A stretch of DNA of 64,000 nt from JAAZKI01 sp012799905 (GCA_050949415.1 JBMNFR010000004.1:186001-250000), one strand, 5' to 3'. Counted from the stretch's first letter, positions 51,608-60,512 are shown. Program-made: numbers and translations. Notes: generated by a model not told the origin, from the letters alone.

Positions 51608-52624
51608 TTACAGGAGCATCTCTCGTACTCTCTGCAATTCCGCCTCAGTCGAATCAACCAAGTCCTTGATAATATCCGCCACGCTCTCAATCCGCTTGAC
51701 CAGTCCGACCGACTGGCCGGCCATCATTGAGCCGCGTTCGACATCGCCTTCAACCACGGCTCGCCGCAAGCCGCCCATCCAGAAATGCTCGACCTCGTAC
51801 TGAGCCTCGGTGCGGGTGATCTCGCCCTTCTCCAGGCGGGCAATCAATTGCAACTGCAACTTGCCGAATTCCTCGGTGCCCTTATTGTGCAACGCCCGCA
51901 CCGGCACCACTGGAATGCGAATGTCAAACTGCGGAGTGGCCACTGCGTCGCGGTCAGCAGCCCGGATGTATGCGCGCTTAAAATCGGGATGTGCGCAACT
52001 CTCCTTCGAGACTGCAAACCGCGTGCCCAGCTGCACGCCCGCAGCCCCCATCATGAATAAATGCGCGCAGAAGCGTCCGCAGCCAATGCCGCCCGCTACA
52101 AAAATCGGCACCTCGGTGACATCAAACAAAACTTGCTGCAACAACACTGTCAGGCTGACCGGACCAATATGGCCGCCGGCCTCCGTGCCTTCCAAAATCA
52201 ACGCATCGACCCCGTATTTAATCGACCGTATCGCTAAGGAATGCGCCGAAGCAAAGCAGATAGCCTTGGCGCCCGTCTCTTTAACCAACTCAATGTCCTT
52301 GCCCCGCGGGATGGCGCCGGCGAAAATCACGAACGGGACGTTCTCCTGCCGAATCATCGCCAATTGCTCCGAATACGCCGGCGACAAAGTCACTAGGTTG
52401 ACCGCAAAAGGCTTGTCCGTCAATTCGCGCGTCTTATGAATCTGCTCCGCCAAAATCGCCGGCGGTGTGTTGCCGCCAGCCAGACTGGCAAAGCCGCCGG
52501 CATTGGAAACCGCCGCCACTAACTTCGGATCACTGACCCAAGTCATCGCACCGCATAAAAATGGATGCTCGCAGCCGAGGAATTCTCGTCCACGAGCAAA
52601 ATAACGTGAACGTAAATCTGACAT
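51608..52624 (-). CDS. Nitronate monooxygenase / FabK-like FMN oxidoreductase
   Basis: This 338-residue TIM-barrel flavoprotein has PFLCGAMTWVSDPKLVAAVSNAGG near the start, AVNLV, the EGTEAGGHIGPVS phosphate loop near residue 150, and FVAGGIGCGRFCAHLFMMGAAGVQLGTRFA, all features of the nitropropane-dioxygenase/FabK family. Members oxidise nitronates or, as FabK, reduce enoyl-ACP. The sequence alone does not decide between them; the presence of the HIG... loop fits both. AAGGAAATACTT precedes the ATG. Confidence 0.88.
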   Translation of the reverse strand: MSDLRSRYFARGREFLGCEHPFLCGAMTWVSDPKLVAAVSNAGGFASLAGGNTPPAILAEQIHKTRELTDKPFAVNLVTLSPAYSEQLAMIRQENVPFVIFAGAIPRGKDIELVKETGAKAICFASAHSLAIRSIKYGVDALILEGTEAGGHIGPVSLTVLLQQVLFDVTEVPIFVAGGIGCGRFCAHLFMMGAAGVQLGTRFAVSKESCAHPDFKRAYIRAADRDAVATPQFDIRIPVVPVRALHNKGTEEFGKLQLQLIARLEKGEITRTEAQYEVEHFWMGGLRRAVVEGDVERGSMMAGQSVGLVKRIESVADIIKDLVDSTEAELQRVREMLL

Positions 52625-52669
52625 AAGTATTTCCTTGTTGATGAATGTCGCAGTGGCCTGGCTGCGCCC

Positions 52670-53653
52670 TTAAAATGCGGAGCCGGCCTCTAGTTTTCTT
52701 TGCTCCCAGGCGATAACGTCGCGCAAAATATCGTCCAGCCGTCGCACTGGCTGATAGCCGATCAGAGCCTTGGCTCGCTCCAGGCTGGGGACACGGCGCC
52801 GCATATCGTCAAAACCTTCGCCATACGCCTCCTCGTACGGGATGGTCTGAATCTCGGAACTGCTGCCGCTCAACTGCTTCACCCGCTCCGCCAAACCCAT
52901 GATCGTGACTTCCTCGTTGTTCCCGACATTGATCACCTTGCCGCGCGCAGCCGGACACTCCATCAGGCGCGTCAACGCTCCGACCACGTCCTCCACGTGT
53001 GCAAAGCAACGGCTCTGCTGCCCGTCCCCATACACGGTCAAGGGATCGCCGCGCAACGCCTGGCGGACAAAGTTCGGCACGACCATGCCATACTGCCCGG
53101 TCTGCCGCGGCCCAACCGTATTGAACAGACGCGTCACTATCACCGGCAAACGCATCTCCACCCAGTACGCCAGGGTCAAAAACTCATCCAGCGCCTTGGC
53201 GCACGCATAGCTCCACCGCCGCTTGCTCGACGGCCCCATGACGCAATCGTCATCCTCACAAAAAGGCACTTTGCTGCCCTTGCCATAGACTTCCGACGTC
53301 GAAGTCAGCAGAAACGGCCGCCGATACCGAGAACAGGCCTTCAAGACCGTCTCTGTGCCGCCGACAATGCTCTCAATCGTCCGAACCGGCTGCTCAATGA
53401 TCAAACGAACTCCGACCGCTGACGCCAAGTGATACACGCAGTCGCTCTGGCGCACGCAATCGTCAACCAGGGACGCGTTGTTGACCGTGTCGACAATCAG
53501 CCGCAAACGCTTGCCGTCCTCCAGACCATCCAGGTTCTCATAACAACCGGTTGACAAATCGTCCAGCACCAGCACATCGTGCCCTTGCGACAACAGCAGC
53601 CGGCATAGATGTGAACCAATAAAACCGGCTCCGCCCGTGACAAGTACGTTCAT
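52670..53653 (-). CDS. NAD-dependent nucleotide-sugar epimerase/dehydratase
   Basis: The chosen ATG follows GGAGGAAATCC and begins MNVLVTGGAGFIGSHLC, giving 327 residues; the 106 codons upstream in the same frame have no homology. The NAD-binding GxxGxxG motif, the STSEVYG segment with the catalytic Ser, and YACAK with the catalytic Tyr and Lys mark it as an extended short-chain dehydrogenase. It is closest in plan to UDP-glucose 4-epimerase and UDP-glucuronate decarboxylase-like enzymes. It probably makes an activated sugar for cell-surface glycans; the exact substrate is unknown. Confidence 0.9.
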   Translation of the reverse strand: MNVLVTGGAGFIGSHLCRLLLSQGHDVLVLDDLSTGCYENLDGLEDGKRLRLIVDTVNNASLVDDCVRQSDCVYHLASAVGVRLIIEQPVRTIESIVGGTETVLKACSRYRRPFLLTSTSEVYGKGSKVPFCEDDDCVMGPSSKRRWSYACAKALDEFLTLAYWVEMRLPVIVTRLFNTVGPRQTGQYGMVVPNFVRQALRGDPLTVYGDGQQSRCFAHVEDVVGALTRLMECPAARGKVINVGNNEEVTIMGLAERVKQLSGSSSEIQTIPYEEAYGEGFDDMRRRVPSLERAKALIGYQPVRRLDDILRDVIAWEQRKLEAGSAF

Positions 53654-53784
53654 GGATTTCCTCCGAGCACCTGAATCGCCAATGGTGACAGATTTGACAA
53701 AAATGTCAAAACAATAATATACTGCAAAATCATCAAGAGGGGAAACCGTCAACCGAAAAAAGCTGTGGTTCCCTCCATAATCGG

Positions 53785-54050
53785 CAGCGATTGAGGCGAG
53801 CGGCGAGGGACAAGTTCCGGCACTAAAGTGCCGGCACTGGACAGAAACACGTATGCAGGCAGGCGCAGGATGATAGGCGCACAGGAGACGTGCGGCGGGC
53901 TGTTGTCCTGTCCACCATGCCCACTTTGTCCACCGTATCCACATCCCCTTGCGCCGCAGGCGCTTAACCATGCTTAACCCCAGGCTTTAGCCTGGGGGAA
54001 GGCATACCCCAAAACTGGCGCCCTGTAGGGGGCGCTACCGGACGTCTAAC
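53785..54050 (+). repeat. Repeat mosaic with full CTTTAG-hairpin module
   Basis: A degenerate GAGGCGAGCGGCGAGG start, AAGTGCCGGCACT (a 13-base inverted motif), CCACCATGCCCAC units, then GCGCCGCAGGCGC, CTTAACCATGCTTAAC, the CCCAGGCTTTAGCCTGGG hairpin, GGCATACCCCAAAACTGG and GGCGCCCTGTAGGGGGCG arms, with a GACGTCTAAC end (53951-54050). That end recurs, inverted, at 1439-1454. Confidence 0.8.
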
Positions 54051-54144
54051 AGCACAATCACTGTGCCAAATCTCTCTTTCTATCACAAGGTCTTGCGCAT
54101 TACCTATTCTTATATTTGCCGGACTTTGCTAACAGCTCCTTGGT

Positions 54145-54801
54145 TCAGGGATTCGACCCAGTGTAGGTCGGGGACCAGTACCTGCCTGGGCTGCCGAAGG
54201 CCGGATAAATCGGCACGGCGACGCGCCGCAGCCAGTCCACATGACCATCCGCATACGTATTGTTCAAGCCTTTGTTGTGGCGACCGACCATTTCACCGTT
54301 GGCGGCGCCCTGGACAACAGCTCCGGGGCCGATGTCGCTGTCGAGATTATAGGAGTCGGCGCCTTCTGCCTCGGAAAAGAACATGCGGGCGCTCGGGTTG
54401 ACAAACTGCGAGAGCGGTTTGGCGGCGGCCAAGTTATTAATGCCATAGTCGCTTGTGCCGCTGTAATTGCCGGTCCAGACGAACGTGTTGCTGGGGCAGT
54501 CGAAAGCCTTCACATCGCCGACATAGTCAAAAATCAGGCTGGGCCAGAGCCGGTATCCAGTATGGGTGTTGCCGTTGGGAAGCACGTAGGTGGTGTTGTC
54601 ATAGTTCACTGGCAACTGCAGGTAATCATCCGTGTACATGATCATGCCAAGGCTTAACTGCTTCATGTTCGACACGCAGGAAATGGCGCGCGCCTTCTCG
54701 CGGGCCTTGGCCAAGGCAGGCAAAAGCATCGCCGCCAAAATCGCAATAATCGCAATGACGACCAAAAGCTCAATCAAAGTGAATCGCCGAAATCTCTTCA
54801 T
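54145..54801 (-). CDS. Type II secretion-like pseudopilin (H-X9-DG family), 2
   Basis: The 218-residue product starts MKRFRRFTLIELLVVIAII with Arg before the mature Phe. It has one membrane helix, then ALAKAREKARAISC, and RHNKGLNNTYADGHVDW at about residues 178-194, which fits H-X9-DG. It shares about 50 N-terminal residues with pseudopilin 1 but the rest is different. An AGGAGG site with good spacing precedes the ATG. It is transcribed opposite to pseudopilin 1, and the mobile-element cluster begins about 210 bp away from its start. Confidence 0.85.
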   Translation of the reverse strand: MKRFRRFTLIELLVVIAIIAILAAMLLPALAKAREKARAISCVSNMKQLSLGMIMYTDDYLQLPVNYDNTTYVLPNGNTHTGYRLWPSLIFDYVGDVKAFDCPSNTFVWTGNYSGTSDYGINNLAAAKPLSQFVNPSARMFFSEAEGADSYNLDSDIGPGAVVQGAANGEMVGRHNKGLNNTYADGHVDWLRRVAVPIYPAFGSPGRYWSPTYTGSNP

Positions 54802-54834
54802 GTTCCTTACCTCCTAAGGCTTGATGGAAAACAC

Positions 54835-55000
54835 CAGTCTATGCTCGAAGCTTGCAGTATGTAGTTCAAGCCGTACTTCATTCAGAATTATATCTCGCCC
54901 TTTCAGGGCTCCAAATGATATTCCATCTCACCCAGGCCGGCTTACCCTGGGCTGGCATGTCTCGCCCCGTTGGGGCTCTTGTCGCTCCGCGACATATAGC
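54835..55000. repeat. Repeat mosaic at the edge of the mobile-element cluster
   Basis: A CTTGCAGTATGTAGTTCAAG hairpin half, then AGGGCTCCAAATGATATTCC, CACCCAGG..CCTGGGCT and CTCGCCCCGTTGGGGCTC and TGTCGCTCCGCGACA hairpins. The AGGGCTCCAAATC part recurs at 38379-38460. The group II intron 3' end lies about 15 bases to the right. Confidence 0.7.
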
Positions 55001-55054
55001 AAATCTTAGTTCCTATCAGTAGAGTAACTCCGGGGGTTACCCGGAGTCCTCGTC

Positions 55055-55087
55055 GAACCGTGCGTACAGATTTCCAGTACACGGCTC
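55055..55087 (-). ncRNA. Group II intron domain V
   Basis: On the minus strand GAGCCGTGTACTGG, a GAAA tetraloop and TCTGTACGCACGGTTC form the 33-base domain V hairpin with its catalytic bulge; the arms pair as GAGCCGTG with CACGGTTC. Confidence 0.85.
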
Positions 55088-55145
55088 TCCCTACGTTCTC
55101 GGTGCAAGACATTATACGGTGCAATCAGCGATGCTCATTTGGATG

Positions 55146-56435
55146 TTACAATGGTTTCCATCCCAGACGGTGAAGCCCTTGATAAAGGCTCTCACCGTCC
55201 TTCAGCGGTTTGCATTTTCGCTGACTGCGGTTCCGGAGAAAGCCCTTGAATCGTCGCAGGACGAACCAGTTGAGGTCTCGGAAGCACTTGCGCGGGTAGC
55301 CGAAATCAAAGTATTGCTTCCAGCCACTGCTGAGCCGATTGACTTGCTCCAGCGTGTCCCTCATCGACCTCCTGTACCCGCTTCCTGTGAGTGCCCGGAC
55401 TTTGTCCTTGAAGCGCTCCACAGGCTTGCTGGCCGGAAAGAGATTCAGGTATCGCCGATTTCGTCCATATCTGTCCCAGTCATACCGCATGGTGAACCCG
55501 AGGAAGTTCAGGCTTTCGCCTGTTCCCTTCATCCGTACGATTCTTGTCTTCTCCCGATTGATTGTCAATCCCAGTTCGCCCTCCAATCGCATTTCGAGCC
55601 ATTCCCTGATTCGTCCCCCCATGTATCGCGCCATGACCACGAAGTCGTCCGCATAGCGTACGAGCCGGGCGTTGGCGAACCATCGCGGGGAGGCGTGGTC
55701 GTGTTCAAAGGCGTAGTCCAGCTGGTGCAGGTAGATGTTCGCGAGCAGCGGCGAAAGCACGCCGCCCTGCGGAGTCCCCTTCTCGGGGCGCGTCCGCCGG
55801 GTATGCCCGTTTTCGTCCTTTTCCTCGACCGTGCAGGTCAGCCACAGGCGAATCAGCCGGAGAACCGACTGGTCGGCGACCCGTCGCTCAACCTGTACCA
55901 TCAACCGTTCATGGTCGATGGTGTCGAAGTAGCTGGACAAGTCCGCGTCATACACCTCTGTCCTTCCGGCACCGAGGTTCGACTGAATTTCCCTTATTGC
56001 ATCGTGGGCGCGTCTGCCCGGGCGGAACCCATGCGAGCAGTCCTCGAAGTCTGCTTCGAAGATTGGCTCCAGAATCAGCTTGGCCGCCATTTGGGCCACT
56101 CTGTCCCGGATGCATGGGATGCCCAGCGGGCGCATCTTCCCGTTTGCCTTGGGGATGTAAGTCCTCCTCACCGGTCGCGGACGGTAGGTTTTGGCGCGGA
56201 GGTCGTTCCCGAGTTGTTCGAGGAACCGACCCACGCCTCCGGGGGCGTTCTCGATGTCCGAGAACGTCAGCCCGTCACTGCCGGGCGCCCCGCCGTTCCG
56301 CTTAACCAGCTTCCAGGCGGTGGCCAGCGTGTCAGCCCGATAGATGCGGTCATGGAGAGCGTAGAACCGGAATTGCGGCTCCCGCTTGGCCTTGCAGCCC
56401 AGTTTCCAGCGCAGAAGAGAGAGTTTCAGCGGCAT
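55146..56435 (-). CDS. ltrA: Group II intron-encoded reverse transcriptase/maturase
   Basis: From the ATG that opens MPLKLSLLRWKLG the product has 429 residues; a longer TTG-initiated frame exists but places the RT-0 region too far in. The palm has YADDFVV near residue 260, PQGGVLSPLLANIYLH ahead of it, and GFRPGRRAHDAI, so the polymerase is intact. The X/maturase (GIIM) domain occupies about residues 320-410. There is no HNH endonuclease domain, as in class C introns that need no En. It should drive splicing and retrotransposition of the surrounding intron. Confidence 0.9.
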   Translation of the reverse strand: MPLKLSLLRWKLGCKAKREPQFRFYALHDRIYRADTLATAWKLVKRNGGAPGSDGLTFSDIENAPGGVGRFLEQLGNDLRAKTYRPRPVRRTYIPKANGKMRPLGIPCIRDRVAQMAAKLILEPIFEADFEDCSHGFRPGRRAHDAIREIQSNLGAGRTEVYDADLSSYFDTIDHERLMVQVERRVADQSVLRLIRLWLTCTVEEKDENGHTRRTRPEKGTPQGGVLSPLLANIYLHQLDYAFEHDHASPRWFANARLVRYADDFVVMARYMGGRIREWLEMRLEGELGLTINREKTRIVRMKGTGESLNFLGFTMRYDWDRYGRNRRYLNLFPASKPVERFKDKVRALTGSGYRRSMRDTLEQVNRLSSGWKQYFDFGYPRKCFRDLNWFVLRRFKGFLRNRSQRKCKPLKDGESLYQGLHRLGWKPL

Positions 56436-56935
56436 GCCGGGTTCTCTGACCCATTCCTGCCGTCTGTCCGTAGTGGAGTTTCTGCTCAAGCGGCACCCCC
56501 TTTTGCTGTGGAAACGCAACGTAGGCCAGGCTCCTTTGCTCCACGGGAATTACCCCGCTTCATCGCTACTATGAGCCTGTCCGACTGCCGCCGCCGCGGT
56601 ATGCGCAGGTTATGGCTTCCCTGCGTTCCCTGTCTCGTTCCGACCGCCGAAACGAGACTGCGGAGCGGCTCTCCCGGATACCTTGCGTGTTCTGTCGTCG
56701 CGCGCTCTCCCCAATCACCCCGGGCGTCTCGTCGGATGCTTGCGTTCGTTGCTTCTCCGACAATGGCAGGCTTCACCACGTTTTGGGGGGATAGCCGACG
56801 CCAACAGCGTAACGAGGCCGAAACGGGTTCACTTGCGTTAGCCCATCTTTCGCAATTTTATATGCCGCCAAGTAGGAAACAGGCACAACGAGGCGTTCAG
56901 ATCTCCTGGATTATATGAGAGCAATAAGGGATAAT

Positions 56936-58804
56936 TTATTGGCCATTGGCGATGACCGGTTCAATCACTTCCTTGCGGACAGGAAGCGAGTTCAGGTCTA
57001 TGCCAAGCGCCTGGTAAATGCTTTTTTGCCTTTCGTCAGGCCTGCCGGCACGGCGAATCGAATACATCCGCCCGTCCTTGCAGGGAACCAGAATTGTTGT
57101 ATAGCAGTGCGTTTGCAGGATGCGGCGCATGGCCTGGTAGGTCATGCCCATGCCCGCGAGTTCCAGCGAGTACTCAATCCACCGAAGCAAATGGTAGGCA
57201 AGGACGGTGATCCAAATATGCGTATCACAGCGTTCCTCCTTTCTGTGGTATATGGGCCTGAGTCCCGAGTCCCCCTTGAGAAGGCGGAATGCCGCCTCGA
57301 CTCTGGTCAGCATAATGTATGTAAGCCAGATGTCATCATCAGGGAGGTCGAGCCTGCTTGTGCGCAGGTAGTAGCAGCCATGCAGCTCGCCGGACTCCCG
57401 GTATTCGTCGTCGTCACGCACCCAGGACAATTTCCTCTCCTTCGAATCGTAGGACACGGTATAGAACTTGGATGCGCGTGTGTACCTGGAGGCGATTTTC
57501 CCGATGCACCGGTTAACTTGCGCCGGACCGTCCTTTTCGTTGCCAAGGCGCAGTCTCGCATCATTTTTGGCGATCCTGCCGGCGAGCTTGGCGAGCGCAT
57601 CCAGGTATCGCTCCTCGACCTTGCTCACCATGGCGTCCTCCTTGGCCTTCCGATCCTCGCTCCGGCAGAGCAGCAGCACCTCGTCCCCCTGCAATATCTT
57701 CTTGACGTACACCGGCTTTTTGTCGTCCCGTCCGCCCACGACTTCAAAGTCGTCGACGCTGGCGAAGTCATCCGCAAAATTCTGCCGGGTAATCCTTTTG
57801 CCGTTCACCAGATAATCATAGTTGTTCTCCAGGAGCGCGGCAAGGTTGTCTTTTGTCGCAATGCCGCTGTCGAGTACGACAGTGGGGCGCGTCGGGATGC
57901 CGGACGCCTCGTGAAGCGACTTCACGATATCGAGCAGTGTCTTGCTGTCGCAGATGTTGCCGGCGAACACCTTGTGCACAATGGGAAAGCCTTGGACATT
58001 GAGCACCAGCCCCAGGGAAAGAAGCGGGCAGTCGGTGCGATTCTCCTTGCTGTTCACGCTTCGCTTTGCCTTGGGGTTGATCGTGCATTTGCCCTCAAAG
58101 TAGCTATTGGTAAGATCATACAGAAGGATCGTGTTGCCGAAGCCAAAGAGGTCGGCCTCCCGCTGGCGCAAGTGCTTTTCCATTTCATCGCAATGGGCAA
58201 AAAGGCTGTCCCCGGCGCGGTAGAAGGTGTCCCTGCCATAGCGACTCACGGCATCCCCAAGCAATTCGTCCAGCGCCACGACGCGGGCCCAGGAGGGCAC
58301 TTCGTTTTCGCTGCACGGTTCCACCAGCCTATTGAACACTATGGCCTTGGCCGTCCTTATATGCCTGGGGGAAACGCCTTTGTCAATGAGAAAGTCGCTC
58401 AGGCCAAGGCATTCCCAGGCACGTTCAGGCGGAAGAAGCACGCCGATTTGCGTGCTGCGTTCATGGGTGATGTCGTCAAGAATGACGTTGTCGGCAACTT
58501 GGCCGTCGGGAAGAGGCTTGCGGACTATTTTCTGGGTGGCGAGGTTGATTTTCCCCTCCGCCTCCAAGCGATCCACAACCAGGTCAACCCAAGCTGCCAC
58601 TTTGGGCTTGAGAGGCCAAAGGCCAGTCTGCCCATTGATGATATTTTCTACATGCGCCGCCACCTCGCGGCGGAAGGCTACGGGAATGTTGACGCCGCCG
58701 AGGGAAAGGATTACCTTCTGCCGAACCTTCCCGTCCTGGCCACGGTCGCCGCGAACCAGTTGAAGCAAAGTGCTGTTTTTTGTCTTTTTTTCCCTGAAGT
58801 ACAT
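56936..58804 (-). CDS. IS1634-family (IS4-like) transposase
   Basis: The 622-residue product has YDLTNSYFEGKC, VLDSGIATKDNL and VEAAFRLLKGDSGLRPIYH, which fit the DDE triad of IS1634 transposases. The chosen ATG, with GAAGG nine bases upstream, begins MYFREKKTKN. A further frame extends 16 codons upstream, but that sequence is the left inverted repeat of an IS1380-type element, so the insertion lies 23 bases above the true start. The left flank of the insertion sequence borders the group II intron. No clear terminal inverted repeats of this element were found. Confidence 0.85.
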   Translation of the reverse strand: MYFREKKTKNSTLLQLVRGDRGQDGKVRQKVILSLGGVNIPVAFRREVAAHVENIINGQTGLWPLKPKVAAWVDLVVDRLEAEGKINLATQKIVRKPLPDGQVADNVILDDITHERSTQIGVLLPPERAWECLGLSDFLIDKGVSPRHIRTAKAIVFNRLVEPCSENEVPSWARVVALDELLGDAVSRYGRDTFYRAGDSLFAHCDEMEKHLRQREADLFGFGNTILLYDLTNSYFEGKCTINPKAKRSVNSKENRTDCPLLSLGLVLNVQGFPIVHKVFAGNICDSKTLLDIVKSLHEASGIPTRPTVVLDSGIATKDNLAALLENNYDYLVNGKRITRQNFADDFASVDDFEVVGGRDDKKPVYVKKILQGDEVLLLCRSEDRKAKEDAMVSKVEERYLDALAKLAGRIAKNDARLRLGNEKDGPAQVNRCIGKIASRYTRASKFYTVSYDSKERKLSWVRDDDEYRESGELHGCYYLRTSRLDLPDDDIWLTYIMLTRVEAAFRLLKGDSGLRPIYHRKEERCDTHIWITVLAYHLLRWIEYSLELAGMGMTYQAMRRILQTHCYTTILVPCKDGRMYSIRRAGRPDERQKSIYQALGIDLNSLPVRKEVIEPVIANGQ

Positions 58805-58827
58805 CTTGTGCCTTCCTTCGCAGCATA

Positions 58828-58847
58828 AGTATCTGATTCCGTGAAGT
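58828..58847 (+). repeat. IS1380 left terminal inverted repeat
   Basis: AGTATCTGATTCCGTGAAGT matches the reverse complement of the right end at 18 of 20 bases. Confidence 0.8.
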
Positions 58848-58873
58848 AACACCCCAAAAAAGAGTCAAAAAAC

Positions 58874-58901
58874 TTGACAACCCGTTGGCTTGCAGTATAT
58901 T
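58874..58901 (+). promoter_or_regulatory. Promoter of the IS1380 transposase gene
   Basis: A perfect TTGACA, a 16-base spacer and TATATT lie 47 bases upstream of the ATG, inside the insertion sequence. Confidence 0.65.
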
Positions 58902-58947
58902 ATATATGCTACCAACATTATAATTCCACTCACCAACGAGGTTGCCA

Positions 58948-60279
58948 ATGTTAAAGTTAATGCAGGGTTCAGAAGAAATCAATTCGAACGGCGGTTTTTC
59001 CTTTGTCAAGAAGCAGCTGGATGGAAACGCCCACATGAAGGATTGGGATGCCGCACTGCCCGCGGCGCCCAATTCCTGTTATTCGACATCCGCAATTGTC
59101 CGCAGCGCCATTGGCCTCATGACCGCCGGCAACAGCAGCTATGCCGACATTCAAAAGTTCCGCTCCGATTTTCTCTTCTGCAGGATTGTGGGCGGCGCCG
59201 CCCCCTCGCAGGAAACCCTTCGGCAGCGCCTGGATGCACTTGCCGAGGAAGACTGGCAGGACATTCTTGACGCAAACGTCAGTGACCAGCTGTCGCGAGC
59301 CCAGCCCACGCGGATTGATGTTGAGGGCGAAAAGCTGATTCCCCTGGATATTGACGTCTCAGTGTTCGAGGACACTGCCTCGCATAATGAAGGCGTCTCC
59401 GCCACTTATCGCAAGGTCAATGGCTATGCCCCCATTTTCTGCTACGCGGGGCGCGAGGGTTTCATGGTCGCCAACGAGCTGCGCCCCGGAAGCCAGCACA
59501 GCGAGAATGGGGCGGTGGAATTTCTCAAGCGGTGCATCGCCATCATGCTGCGGGCAGGATACAAGGCCAATGAGTTGCTGGTGCGCGTCGATTCCGGGCA
59601 TGACTCAAGTGATTTCATCAAGGCGCTTGAGGAGCTTGAAGTCAAATACCTGGTCAAGCGCAATCTGCGCACTGAAAGCCCGGAACAGCTTCTCGACAGC
59701 ATCCGCTTCTACGAGACTCCAGAACAGGTGCGGCCCGGAAAGACCATATACCGTGGCGTCAGAAGCGACAAGCGCCCCGCCAAGTTCCCTGACCACCAGG
59801 GGGTCGTGGTTGTGGAGGCCATTGAGCGCACTGTCCTTGCCGACGGGCAGGTGCTGCTGATACCCTCCGTTGAACTAAGCAGCTGGTGGACCAACCTGCC
59901 ATATTCCGTGCGCCAATGCGCCGCCCTGTACCGCGAGCATGGCACCAGTGAGCAGTTTCACAGCGAACTTAAGAGCGACATGGGAATTGAGCTTCTCCCC
60001 AGCGGGAATCTAAAGACCAATGCCCTCGTTCTGGGGCTGGCAACCATGGCTTTCAACTGCCTCCGCTTCATAGGCCAGGCAGCACTGGAGATTGCATTGC
60101 CTCCTACGGACAATGAAGAAAAAGAGCCCGCCCAGGTGCGCTACCGTCTCCGCACGGTGCTGCTTGACTTCATCAAGGTCGGATGCAAGATTGTCAGACA
60201 CGCCAACCAGCTCTTCCAGAAGTTCGGAAAAAATTGCTATAACTTCTTTATAATGAAGGAGATTTATGCAAAATGTTGA
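58948..60279 (+). CDS. IS1380-family transposase
   Basis: The 443-residue DDE protein has LDIDVSVFEDTASHNEGV near residue 131, VRVDSGHDSSDF near residue 215, and REHGTSEQFHSELKSDMGIELLPSG near residue 330, which place Asp, Asp and Glu as in IS1380 transposases. An ATG six bases after GAGG was chosen over an upstream TTG. The reading frame is complete, so the element may be functional. Confidence 0.9.
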   Translation: MLKLMQGSEEINSNGGFSFVKKQLDGNAHMKDWDAALPAAPNSCYSTSAIVRSAIGLMTAGNSSYADIQKFRSDFLFCRIVGGAAPSQETLRQRLDALAEEDWQDILDANVSDQLSRAQPTRIDVEGEKLIPLDIDVSVFEDTASHNEGVSATYRKVNGYAPIFCYAGREGFMVANELRPGSQHSENGAVEFLKRCIAIMLRAGYKANELLVRVDSGHDSSDFIKALEELEVKYLVKRNLRTESPEQLLDSIRFYETPEQVRPGKTIYRGVRSDKRPAKFPDHQGVVVVEAIERTVLADGQVLLIPSVELSSWWTNLPYSVRQCAALYREHGTSEQFHSELKSDMGIELLPSGNLKTNALVLGLATMAFNCLRFIGQAALEIALPPTDNEEKEPAQVRYRLRTVLLDFIKVGCKIVRHANQLFQKFGKNCYNFFIMKEIYAKC

Positions 60280-60512
60280 AGTAGGGACGCCAACAGCCAT
60301 TCCAGTTAGTAGTGTTGCAAGGCAACATGAAAGGGATTTTTGTGCCCATGACATGTGTTTTTCGCGCAAAAAACACCTGGAGGGTGCCAAGCGAGTCCCT
60401 AAAAGCAGATTTTCGAAGCAATAAGGCCGGCCTGCGCGAACGCAGGCTGTGAAAAACGCCTTTTTTCAAAAAATTGAATTCTTCAATCAGCGAAAATAAC
60501 GACGCGACTTTC

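Larger units (their letters stand above)
55015..56886 (-). mobile_element. Group II intron (class C-like), boundaries approximate
   Basis: It contains an intron-encoded reverse transcriptase and, downstream of it, a recognisable domain V and a domain VI hairpin (CTCCGGGTAACCCCCGGAG) whose 3' edge sets the lower limit near 55015. The upper limit is set by a GTGCC that resembles the GUGYG 5' end of group II introns; it was chosen because it lies just past the IS1634-type transposase stop codon and gives a total of about 1.87 kb, normal for class C introns. The exact 5' base is uncertain by tens of bases or more. Both it and the adjacent transposase gene are on the minus strand. Confidence 0.65.

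Noticed and set aside
55146..56435. Retron or diversity-generating retroelement
   Set aside because: The reverse transcriptase has a maturase domain and lies upstream of a textbook domain V, and there is no template/variable repeat pair.
55119..58828. Long plus-strand frames of 599 and 637 codons opposite the reverse transcriptase and the IS1634 transposase
   Set aside because: They are antisense to genes with clear catalytic motifs and translate to low-information, Pro/Arg/His-rich sequence with no domain.
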